A stretch of DNA of 64,000 nucleotides, from positions 3,961,501 through 4,025,500 of the forward strand of contig CANJKZ010001109.1 in NCBI GenBank assembly GCA_947471745.1. The letters are read 5' to 3'. Both the position numbers and the translations under genes were made by a program. The notes beneath the pieces were generated by a model, which searched no databases, had not been told where the DNA came from, and saw nothing but the letters and a program-made list of their open reading frames with translations. This DNA comes from Closterium sp. Naga37s-1 (lineage: Eukaryota; Streptophyta; Zygnematophyceae; Desmidiales; Closteriaceae). This document shows, piece by piece, positions 24,401-36,400 of the stretch (the stretch's first letter is position 1; every line of letters begins with the position of its first letter).

Positions 24401-27400
24401 ACTGCGGCAGGGAGCTCCACAGCAGCTGCTGCAGGGCGGGGCGACGACTGCGGCTAGGGGCGGCTGCTCCAGGGGCCAGGGGCGGTTGCAGGTGCGGCTG
24501 CTCCAGGGGCCAGGGGCGGCTGCTGCAGTGGCGGCTGCTCCAGGGGCCAGGGGCAGCTGCTGCAGGGGTGGCTGCTCCAGGGGCGGCTGCTCCAGGGGCC
24601 AGGGGCGGCTGCTGCTGGTGCAGGGGCGGCTCGCGCGCTGCTGTAGGGGCAGTTCGCGCGCTGCTCCAGAGGCGGCTTCGCGAGCTGCTGCTTGTGCAGG
24701 GGCGGCTCGCGCGCTGCTGCAGGGGCGGGTCGCGCGCTGCTGCAGGGGCGGTGTCGCGAGCTGCTGCTGGTGCAGGGGCGGGTCGCGCGCTGCTGCAGGG
24801 GCGGGTCGCGCGCTGCTGCAGGGGCGGCGTCGCGAGCTGCTGCTGGTGTAGGGGCGGCTCGCGCGCTGCTGCAGGGGCGGCGTCGCGAGCTGCTGCACGG
24901 GCGGGTCGCGCGCTGCTGCAGGGTCGACGGCGGGGGGGGGGGGGGGGGGGGGGGAGCAACGGGCGGGCCCCCTGAAGGCGCCGCGACGGGCGACGGGGGG
25001 AGCAGCGGGCGGGCCCCCTGAAGTCAGATATGACATTTGACATATGCTTGTTCTTCTCGGTGTATACTCTTCATGTAATCAAACAAACAAGTTCGACGTT
25101 TACGTCGAAAGGGTTGCGTAGCGTCGTATTCAGTATGTTACAAGCATTGTGATGGAGTATATAATACTGTACTTATAAAAGCAATTCATTATGTTCTTCC
25201 TACTAACTTAATACGAGACAAGTTCGATTGTTCCTTACGATGGAATAAAAATAGTTTCTATATTTTCTTTCAAATTTTGATTTCAGTGCTAATCAAAACG
25301 AAACAATTTGGATATCGTTTTAATTGTTTTGGCCATTAACTTAATCTATTGTTCTACCATGTTGCAATAGCGAGTATTTTTGTTTGAAACTACTGTATCT
25401 GATGTGTCAGCAAGATGGATGGCGTGTTTTTTCACGTGACACTAGCTTCCAACATATCCGTTCCTTTCACAGCTGTCAACTTGAATCCGACGCTCGTTTC
25501 TTGGTTCTTGCTTCTCGCTTCGTTCCTGGTTCTTGTTGCGGCCCTGTTCTATAGGCAAGTGTTTCCATGGCGAGAATCCTCGTGGGTTCTTCAGTCGAAA
25601 GTCAATTTAGGTTCGATGGCAGGGTCAGCCAGAAAATGGCTGTCAAACCTGTTTGTTTCCGTTCGAGCCAAACAGAAACATGTTACCGCAAAACAGACCT
25701 GGTGTGGATACGGAAACAACGGAATGGAAGGCGAGTACCCACCTTCCGTCCCTGGCAATATTAGTTTCCGTTTCCATGCCAAGTGAAACCTCCTTTTCAT
25801 GGGAGGCACAGTGGCGTCGAAACATAAACATGTTTTTAGGGACAACCTTATCTATGCCCCTGAAATGCATGTTTACATGTTCATTCGTACTCGATTTAGA
25901 AGGTGCCACTCGTTTCGGACATCAGTACTAGCCCAACTCACTCGAGGGTTTGATTGTGACTTAACTTCTGTCGATCTAGTTTTCTATTTACATGATAGAT
26001 CTTTAAACCGAGAATTATATAGGGTACTACACTCTTAAACAATACATTAGGGACTCTCGCTTCCTCCTCTTCACACGAAACTCCTGACAGAGACTGCGGA
26101 GGTTTCCTGAATTGGTTGAGCGTGACGAGTCAAAGTAGAAAAAATTACGACGGTTTCTTTGTTTCCGTTTCCACGCCGTGCCCGTCTGCCTGTATGTTAC
26201 GAGTGCAATTGAGTGAGCAAGCGAGAATTGCACCATCGAAGCAAAAGTATAATGAGCGAAGGCATGAGCGAAGAATATATAGCGAAACTACAGTGGTAAC
26301 GGTAATGAAATGTGGGTGACGCGCGACGGGCCTGGAACCGAGGTTTGGGAAAATGTCGAGGCGGAGGCCCGGAGCGCGGGTTACCCGCCGAGCCGTGAGG
26401 TCGGGGTGCAACGTGCGAAGGTGGCGGGAGGATTGTCGATGCGAGGGTTGCGAGTGGTAACGGTGCTGACTGTGGCGCTACAGTGGTGTACGCGCTTGAG
26501 CAGGGGCGCGAAGTAAGGAAAAGGAATTTTCCTTACACTACCCCCCCCCCCCTAAGGAGGCCCTCCTTACGAAAGCGCGTGTACATCCCGGAAATTTCGG
26601 CTGCGCAGGTACTCTGTGAGGACGGGGTGGTTTTCGATTTTGTCCAGGGGAACCCAGTTGTCTTCGGTGGGTGTACACTCTCTCCAGCGGATGAGGAATT
26701 CGATAATTTGGGCTCCTCGTGGGTCACGAACTCGGTGGCTCAGAATCTTCTCGGGTGTTATGATTGGCTCGATCGGTGGTTGTGTCATGCTGGCGGGGCG
26801 ATTGCGTGGCAGTTGGCTTGTGGATGGTACATAGGGGCGAAGCAGGCTGACGTGGAAGGATGGGCTTATGTACCAGTCAGCGGGGAAGAGAAGATGGGTG
26901 GTGACGGGTGTAATCATGTGGCTGATGCGGAATGGTCTACAGTATCGGGGGCGAAGTTTTAGGGTGATGGGCAGGCGGGGATTCTGGGTGTCAAGTAAAA
27001 CTAGGTCGTCGGGCTGGTAAGTGACAGGTCGGCGGTGGCGGTCGGCGTTGCGTTTAGCGATGATATTCGATTTTTTTAATGCGTCTGCTGCCTGGGTCCG
27101 TGCTGCTTGTAAAACTTCGGCAAACTGTTGTGCTCGTGGCACCGAGTTGTCGGGATTCAGGGTCATGGGTACTGTCGGGTCTTGTCCGTAGTTCAGGTAG
27201 AACGGTGACTGTTGGGTCGTGGCAGAAGGTGAGTTATTGTACGCGAAATCGATGAGTGGCAGTTGCTGTTCCCAGGTGGTTGGGTCGTCGCACGTGGCTC
27301 GAATGAGTTGTTCCATGGTCTGATTTGTGCTCTCTGTCTGTCCGTCGGTCTCGGGATGGTACGAAGAACTGAACTGTAGTCGCGTGCCGAACTGCTGCCA

Positions 27401-30400
27401 CAAGTTCCGCCAGAAGTTGCTGGTGAATTTCGTATCTCGGTCGCTGATGATCGCTGCTGGTATCCCGTGCAGTCGAATGACGGTGGAGGTGAAGAGGCGT
27501 GCTGTTTCTTGGCTGTGATTGATTTTTTGCGGGCTGTGAAGTGTGCCATTTTCGTCAGTCGATCAACGACGACCAGGATCGCGTCGTTCCCACTTGCCCC
27601 GGCCGGTAACCCCGTGACGAAATCCATCGTCACCTGCTGCCAAGCACGCTCTGGGGGTGGTATCGGCTGCAACTGTCCTGCCGGCCGCTTCCGTGATGAT
27701 TTCATGAGCTGGCAAGTGGGACACGATGCCACATGTTGCTGTACGTCGGTCAACATCTTAGGCCAGTAACAATACCGCTGCAGCTGCTGCCGTGTTTTCT
27801 CTACCCCGAATGCCCTGAGGTAACTCCGTCGTGTGCCTCCTGTAATAATAACTCCCGTAGCAGTATGTATCCTGGTACTCAGATGCGGTCGGTCCCGGCT
27901 TTTACGTAATAGACTCCCTTTGCTGCTGCAAAATGCTGTGAATTTCCTCTTGTGAAGAATGGATCCGTTTGGTACCCGTGGGTAAATAGGCCTGTTAGCA
28001 GTGGACTAGTCTGGGCAAGTAGTATTGCGTGGATCTGGGCAGTGGGGTGGGTCAGTGCGTCGGCGATGTTCGATGCCCCCTTTTTGTAGGTGACTGTGTA
28101 GTGGAAGTTTGACTCGAGGAAATCGAGCCAGCGAATCTGTCGTGGGTTGAGGTGTGGCTGTGCGCAGAGGTACTGTAGTGATTTATGGTCTGTCCGTACT
28201 GTCACGTCTGCGCCGGTCAAGTAACAGCGCCACACTTTGAACGCGTGCACGATCGCGAGCATTTTGCGGCTGTGTATCGGGTAATTTTTCTCGGGCGGAT
28301 GCTGTTTTCGTGACTCGTATGCGATGGGCTGTAGGCCGTTGCCGAAGTCCTGTAGCAGTACGGCTCCGATGGCGATGTCGCTGGCGTCGGTAACTACTTC
28401 GAATGGGCGGTGTGGGTCGGCGATGCGTAGTACGGGCAGTGAACAGAGAACATTTTTCAGGGCAGAGAAGGCAGCATGCTCTTTCTCCCCCCACGTAAAA
28501 ACGACCCCCTTCCGTGATAAGTCCGTCAGCGGCGCTGTTAACCGTGCCATGTCGGGGACGAACCGACGCACGTAATTGACGAACCCCAAAAAACTCTGTA
28601 GTTCCGTGATATTCGTCGGGGGGTGCCAGGCTTTCATCGTGTCCAACTTCTTCGGGTCAATTTTGACCCCAGCCTATGAAATAACGCGCCCCAAAAACTC
28701 TAGCCTGTCCTGAAAAAACTCGCACTTGGAACCCTTTGTTAGTAGCCGATGTTCATCTAAAATTTTAAATACTGCTTCCAGATCTGCTAAGTGCTGCTGC
28801 TTGTCGCGACTGTAGACGAGGATGTCGTCGAGGTAAACTATCACGCATTTATCTAAAAGTGGCCTAAACGCCTCGTTTATGGTCATCTGAAATGTCGCTA
28901 GTGCGTTGGTCAACCCGAAGGGCATCACGGTGTACTCGAACGACCCGTACCTAGTCCGAAATGCTGTTTTGGCGCAGTCCGATGGTTCGACTCTAATCTG
29001 ATGGTAACCTCCCCGTAAATCTATTTTCGTAAAAACCCGAGCTATTCGCAGTTGGTCTATCAATTCGTCGGCGCGGGGAATGGGGTACCGCGACTTGACT
29101 GTTACCTTGTTGAGCGCTCGGTAATCGATGCACATGCGAAACCCTCCGTCTTTTTTTGGCGTGAACAGCATCGGTGCGGCGAACGTTGACGAGCTCGGTC
29201 GGATGAATTTCTTCTCTAACAAGTAATCTAACTGCTTCCTCAGTTCGTCGAGCTCAGGTTGTGTCAGTCTGAACTGGCGCTGTACAGTTGGTTGTGCCCC
29301 CAGTTCTAACTCTATTCGGTGGTCATGCGCTCGCTGAGGTGGTAGTCCTTCCGGTAAGTCGTCGGGAAAAATCCCCGGGTATCGTTTCAACAGCTCCTGT
29401 AGTTCGAGCGGTACCGCTGCCAGCAGTTTCTTGACATCACTCGGCTGCTCTGCTCCCTCTACCACTGCAATGTCTATTGCGTACACGTCAGCTCCAGCAG
29501 CGACAGCCCGTTTCATGGTGACGGCGTTGACGTGTACCGTTGAAGACTCGGGCGATTGCCAACGAGGTAGTTCAACCCAGTTACCGCTACTTCGCACAGT
29601 GTAGCTACCCGTTGTCCAGTCAATTCGCGGGTTATACCGTCGCAGCCAATCACGTCCCAGTAAAATGTCGTGCCCATCCAGTGTCGTCGCGAGCATTTCC
29701 TGTGTAAACCCAAAATTCCCCCCGCAGCGGACTTTGACTCTCTCCACCTTTTCCCGTATGGCCAGTGGCGTGCCGTCAACTAAGCGTGCATCTATCTCAG
29801 GTAAACAACGGCTAAGTGTCAGTTGCAGTTTCCGTGCGGTTGCGGTATTAACTAAACTGTGACTTGCTCCTCCGTCGATAAAAATCTTCACTGCTGCTCC
29901 CTGTATTTTCCCGTGGATCAGTACTGGGGAATCCGTCGCTGTACCCTCCTTATTCGTCCGAGCCCGATCGGTAGCATGAATCGGTACTGTGACTCGGTGA
30001 GGTTCGGTGGGGTTGGGCGAGCAGGCAGTCTCGTCAGTAGTTGGCCCGATTCCTACTGACTGCTTGCGTTTCCCTGCCTTGGAGACTCCCTCCCCTGGTC
30101 GGCTCCGCGGCGCCTCAGCTCCTCTGGGCACTCACTCTTGCCATGGCCCGGCCTATTGCAAGCAAAGCAGCGCCCCTTAAATGGCACGGCAGCTGCATTC
30201 GTCGCAATGGCATATACGGTGGCGTGCTCGATCGGTCCCCGAGCGCGATGTAGGACCCCGGTCTCGGACGGCGCAAAATGTCGATTTTCTCGGCGAGCGC
30301 GAGAATCTCGTTGAAATTCGAGAGTCCGCGTAGCATGATTTCGTGCAAAATGTCCGGCTTCAGCCCTCCAACGTAACGGTCCACCCGCTCCCCTTCGTGC

Positions 30401-33400
30401 ATGTAGCCAACTTGCTCGCATAATGCGAGAAAACCGCTCGTGTAGTCTTGAACCGACCCGAGCTGCCGCCAAGTACGCGGTCTCTGACGCGCCGAAATAG
30501 AAGCCGCGATCGGCTCGAAGCGCGCCCGAAGCCCTACGCACCACGCGTCCCACGTGCTGTACTGGGCGGTTTCGCAGAATGAACTCCAGGTAACGGCTGG
30601 ACCCGTGGGCCCTTCCTCTTGCGACGGTGGCTCGTAGGTGCGTGGCGACGTCACGATGACTCGCCACAAGTAGAGAGACAGCGTATCTGATCTTCGCTAC
30701 GTCCGACTCGACGTAGTTTGCGTAAAAAAATACGTTCATCGTGAAGACCCACGACTGAACCGTCGGACCTCCACGCTGACTCGGGTCGAAACAGGGCGGG
30801 CGCTGCGGCTTCAGTGGCATTGGCGTCATGATGGCGTGGTCGCCACTTGTCGCCGCAAATTCCACGTGCCGACGGGCTTCACGAGGCTCCCGTAGGCTTG
30901 GCGCGACCCTGTTCCTCTCCATGCCCGGCATCAAGTGGGCGGCGCCATCACTGGCTGCGCCTGAGCGCTGTCCCACGCTGTCGTTCTGTGTCGGTATGCC
31001 TGATGAAATGACGATCGGCTCCTCCGATTGTGCAGGTGCATTTGCAGGTGCGTGTGGTGGCGCCGGAGTATTCACCGTGGATTGCTGACGCGCGTAGTCA
31101 CTTTCCGCCGTGAGCGTCCCAATTTCGAGCGCTGATTCTTCAACTTAGCGCAGGAGACGGTCGAGTTGCTCCTGCTTCAGTGTCGCGAGAGTGAATTCGG
31201 CCATGGCGGGGGTGTCGGGCAAGCTCAGCGAGAGCCTCTGTCCTGGCCGTGCGTGCTTACGAGAGAGCACTACGAGCGGTGGTGCTGTGTCGCTGAGAGA
31301 TGTCTATCCCCCCCAAAAAATTGAGATAGTGGGGAAGCGAAGGTGTGGGTGCGGTCCGAGAAGAGATCGTAGGCTCTGAATACCAAGTGTTACGGATGCA
31401 ATTGAGTGAGCAAGCGAGAATTGCACTATCGAAGCAAAAGTACAATGAGCGAAGGCATGAGCGAATAATATATAGCGCAACTACAGTGGTAACGGTAATG
31501 AACTGTGGGTGACGCGCGACGGGCCTGAAAATGTCGAGGCGGAGGCCCGGAGCGCGGGTTACCCGCCGAGCCGTGAGGTCGGGGTGCGACGTACGAAGGT
31601 GGCGGGAGGATTGTCGATGCGAGGGTTGCGAGTGGTAACGGTGCTGACTGTGGCGCTACAGTGGTGTACGCGCTTGAGCAGGGGTGCGAAGTAAGGAAAA
31701 GGAAATTTCATTGCACTGTAGAACAAGGCCTTGTTTCCTCTCGACAGCACCTCCTCTGCTCTTGGTTACTGTACTCCTTTTCCTCCCCACCCCAATTTCT
31801 TCTCCAACCCAATTCATCTTCCCGTCGCAACTCCCTGCCATCTTGCTATCCTCCCTAGTAACACCCCGCCGTCACCGATGCCTCCCACCTAGCTGTCGCT
31901 CTCCCTCCCATCCCGCTGTATCTTCTCCCTTACCTCCCCGCCGTCGCCTCTCCTCCCCCCCGCTGTCGCCTCTCCTCCCCCCCGCCGTCGCCCATCCCCC
32001 CTCCCCGCCATCGCCTCTCCCTCCTCCCCGTCGTTGCCTCTCCCTCGCCTCTCCCTCCTACCTGCCGTCGCCTCTCCCACCTCCCCGCCGTCGCCTCTCC
32101 CTCCTCCCCGCCGTCGCTTCTCGCTCCTCCCCGCAGTCGCCTCTCCCCACTCCCCGCGGTTGCCTCTCCCCACTCCCCGCCGTTGCCTCTCCTTCCCTCT
32201 CCGCCGTTGACTCCGGCGAGAGAGATGTGTCTGTAGGTGCTTTGCCCTAGTCTGTGGCTACAATTCCCAATTTGAATCGTACGATAAGGTGAAGTATTTC
32301 TTGAATTATGAATTTCGGCGCACTAGGGGGTGAGCTGCCATAGAATCTTAACTCAATCACAATTGTCTCATGATTTCACACAAGAAAGTTGGAGTGGCAC
32401 TAAACCAGGTGGAAGGGGATGAAGAGGACGAGAGGGAAGGTCCCAAGAAAGTCCCCAACCAAGGAAACCCCATGCCACACAATTCCCCTCTCTATAGGCA
32501 CCCCAACTTTGACATTTGTCACTTTCCCAACCTCCACAATCCACCTCACCCAAGTTGGCCACACTTGCCAACCCAATTTGGTTTCTCCCAACCACTTGGC
32601 AGCATCTACATTGATGGGGACGAAATTCCCAACCCCCAAAAGTCTCTACCCCTTATGGAGTCAACCCCACAACTTCCCATAGTCACCACAACCAAATATC
32701 AAAAGCATACGAACTTCCAACGTTCGTAACTTTCTTGTTCGTGCTCCGATTGAAGCGATACTTGGTTCGTCGAAAAGCTCTTGAGCAGAGGAGTCACTTC
32801 AGATATCTGCTCAAGCCAAATAACATTCACACACACTCAGAAAAACCAAACCACATCAAACACAAATTCTTGCACACGCTCACTCCACGCATGCAACGCA
32901 CGAACATATGATGGGAGGCAGACAGACGTGAATGCAGATGATGGCATCACATAAGAAATTGTGCCACTGAGCTGATTGAGAGTAAGTGATCTGCAACAAT
33001 GAGTATCCATGGGTATGCGGTAGACATGGCAACGAGCAAGCAACTCCATTGGGAGGCGGAACCACTGAGATTGCAACAGATGCATTGAAATCAGGTTGGG
33101 GGACGTTGTCCATGGTGGGATAGGTTGCGTGCTGACACTGGCAGGAAAAATCTGGGGGCAGAAGAAGTGCAAATTTTGTGGAGCTGGTGCGAGTGGATTA
33201 CAAGGAAGAAGGGAAAAACGAGTGCATGGGTCGGGACCTGCATTATTGAATGGGAAATTGTGCAACGCAGAGAGGAGAAGAACCTGGGGTACAGCCAAGC
33301 AAAGGCCTTGCCAGGGGCTTACAAATAGGTCAGTTTTGCAAGGTTGCTGATTTCAGCAGGAATTGTGCCAGTGAGTTGATTGCCAGGAAGTGATCTGCAA

Positions 33401-36400
33401 AGATGAGAATGAAAGGGTGGGCAGTAGATACAGGAAGCTCAAGCTTGGATAAAAAAGCAGCTTATAGAAGCACCGGTTTCCATTAGAAGGAAACGATTAA
33501 CTGAGAATGCAAAGCGTGAAATGCAGCATGATGGACATTGTCACTGGCATGTGTGCTGACAGTGGCAGCAGATAGACACATGCAGAAGAAGTGAGAAGAG
33601 GCGTGCCCTGTGCCTGCTCCAAGGAGTGTAATTCACGTATACAATGGTCACGGGGAAGAGCGCATGGGTGAGGTGGATTGAGGCGGTAACTAAATACGAA
33701 ATGGAAAAAGAAGGAATGAGGAGGAATGGAGGGATGGTGCGAGGAATGGTGTGAAGGTAGGAAGGGAGTGAAGCACGAAAGGTGCCAAACACATAACTGT
33801 TCTCCTCTTAGAAAAATGTTCCACTGGAACCGTTCGAGTTCAATTCAGGTTGGGGCATTCAGAACTGCTACTGAAGTCCAACATATACTCCTTGGTCGTT
33901 CTCCTAAATGAACAGCCTGCACTCACTTCTGGTGAAGAAAATATCTTAACAGCACCTTTGCCTCATACTCAGCCGCGCATCGCATCCACCAGACTCACTC
34001 CCTTCTGTACTCCCCTTAGGAGAATGGCATCATTGAGAGCCACATTTACAATATCACCTGAACCGCATGTAGTTTCTTCCTCTCTCGTGCGTCCAACCCC
34101 ACTTCCCTGTACGTTATGCTCTACTTCATGCCGCCACTTCTACCAGATCTGAACTCAACTGGTTCGGGTTCGGTAGTTGCTCATGCCCACTTACAGGCAT
34201 TTTAGGTTAGTAAGCATGCCAAGTGTAGTAGGGATTGAACCAGTGAGCTGATTGACTTCAAGATATCTGCAACAATCAACACGTACAAAGGTTTAAAGAA
34301 CACAAGTGCATAGCAATATCGTGGGATACGGGAAAGCAACTCCAGTGGGAGGTAAAATTTCTGTAATTGTAGCAGAGCCATGAGAGGCGCCATGATGAAG
34401 TTTGTCCGGAGATGTGTGCTGACAATGGCAGAGGATAGAAGGGGCGTGAGGAGAGATGCGATATTTGCCTTCGCCAGAACATAACTTGCGTAGGATAGTG
34501 AGAATATGAGAGGGAGGAACAGGGGCAAATGCAGGATGGCGGCAAACAGAAAGTAAAGAGGTGGAGAGAAAAACATAGTTAACCAGTACATACACAAAGG
34601 TTAGGCCTGAGCAAAGGTTCACGTCGGGTCAGGTCGACCCCTAAAGTTTTCATCAGGGGCTCTTTAATAGTTAGTCATTTGGTTCAAGTGAAGCGGGCTC
34701 CCTATGGATCAGCATGGCCGTGACCATGATATGGCAATAGAAAGAAAGTGTGAGCTCACTCTCCATACTTCCAGCAACAATGCACTAGCCAGGTGTGTTT
34801 TGTGCCGATTTGCTCTGAAACATACTCAAGGCACCTGATCTTAGACCGCTTCAAGCCCAACTATACCAGAATCCACTCAGGCTCAAACTTGAGGAAATGA
34901 ACATCGAATCGTAAGCTGTTCAAAGCAAAAGAGTTTGGTTTGGTTCATTCGAGTATGCCAGTGAATTCGAGGAGGTTTGACTTAAACCAGTTCGGGTACC
35001 CTTCTTCCCCATGCCTACTTACAGTTCTTGCAGGTTTGTAAGGAGGCCGATTGTAGTGGGGATTGAGCCAGTGAGCTGATTTCTCATAAGATATCTGGGA
35101 CCATGAACAGAAGTGGTAATTAAACAGGAATAGCATCAAGAGGAGAAAATTTGGAGATAAGGAGGGAAAAACGAGGTCACAGCCAAAAGGTCTTGCAGGG
35201 TGGCTTACAGGTATCCCAGGTTTGCAAGGTTGCTCATTCAGAAGGGAATTGAGCCAGGTATAGTATTCTGACTTCTTAACTCGAGCTAGGGTTCTCATAA
35301 CATAGTATCTAAAGCTGCACCTTGGCAAAAAAAAGAAGGATTGTCCAGAAAGCTCTCGAATCCTAGGATTTGGTCTGTTGTACAGAATGTATGTGCTAGA
35401 AGAAGTGCAGGGTTGTTGGGTATACCTCCAACCACATTTTCAGGTTGCAGCTTGGTTGGGTTCTATCTTGGAAAAAATGCTTAGGAATTTTTTCGTATCA
35501 CATTTATGCGATCACGTACAAACGGAAAGAACGTGATACGGGGACAAATATGCGGTATGCCTGGACGGGCAGCCTGTCGAGAAAAAAAAAACTGTTGCGA
35601 CCGTTCTCGCACCCATCCCCCCCCCACACCACCTCCCAAACCCAACCCTTCCCTTCCAACCACACTTCGGCTTTCACGTCGGCGTGTGTGCGTACAACAG
35701 CAAGGGGTGTCTCACGCCTGTTTTATTCTAAATCTCTTCTTAACTCGTAGTTTAGCTTCGAAAAGCTCGACCACTAATGTCGCAGCTGGACGCAGTAGCC
35801 AGAGGGGCGCAGATCTGGCATTCCGCCACCAGATCCGCGTGAATCTAGTATTCCGCCAGCAGATCGGCGCATATCGGCAAGAAACATTGAATTTAGGGAC
35901 CATCACTCACTCCCTGATACTTTTTTCCCCTGCCCAGACCCTAACTACACCTTTGCTCATTCGAGCCCAAATAGAAAACATTTATTCGTTTATTTTTGAA
36001 GGAATTAGAGCATGTGGCTCATGTTATATGTAGATCCTTCAAACCGTCCTACGCTCACCTTTCCCCCCACTCGTGCCCGGGAACCCTACGCTTCGGGGCT
36101 TCCCTCGTAGTGGCACGCCCTAGACACCCTTCAAGGATCATGATCAACCCCTCTGCCGTCGATATTTTCTCTCTCGCGCTCACTTTCTGCCCTCTTGAGC
36201 TTGCAATCTGCGCTCCTACGGTCAAGATCAGCCCTTCCCCGGTGAAGATCAGCCTTCTCGCGGTCAATATCGGCCATCCAGTGGCTGCGGTCTGGCCTCC
36301 CGCCGCGGTGCACAACCCACGCGCCGTTGTAGTCAGCCTGCAGCCATTGCTCGTTTGCGTGCTGCTCGGCCATGTTTCCTGCTCGTCCGAGTTCCAGTTG

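Larger units (their letters stand above)
26195..31715 (-). mobile_element. Gypsy-2: complete chromovirus-type Ty3/gypsy element
   Basis: LTRs of 328 bp (31388-31715, 5') and 343 bp (26195-26537, 3'), flanked by ctgta at 26190-26194 and 31716-31720. Primer site, gag with zinc knuckle, protease, RT, RNase H, integrase, chromodomain and polypurine tract are all present in gypsy order. A few stops and frameshifts make it defective. It belongs to the same lineage as gypsy-1 but is much better preserved, so it is younger. Confidence 0.93.

Noticed and set aside
24366..25043. Ala/Arg/Pro-rich frames of more than 200 codons on both strands
   Set aside because: Products of the gcgctgctgcaggggcg minisatellite; composition only.
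25415..25786. 123-codon frame with one hydrophobic segment
   Set aside because: No family, no neighbours, only one frame feature; kept as unassigned sequence rather than a gene.
31684..32250. 188-codon Ser/Pro-rich frame
   Set aside because: Pyrimidine minisatellite; matching open frame on the other strand.
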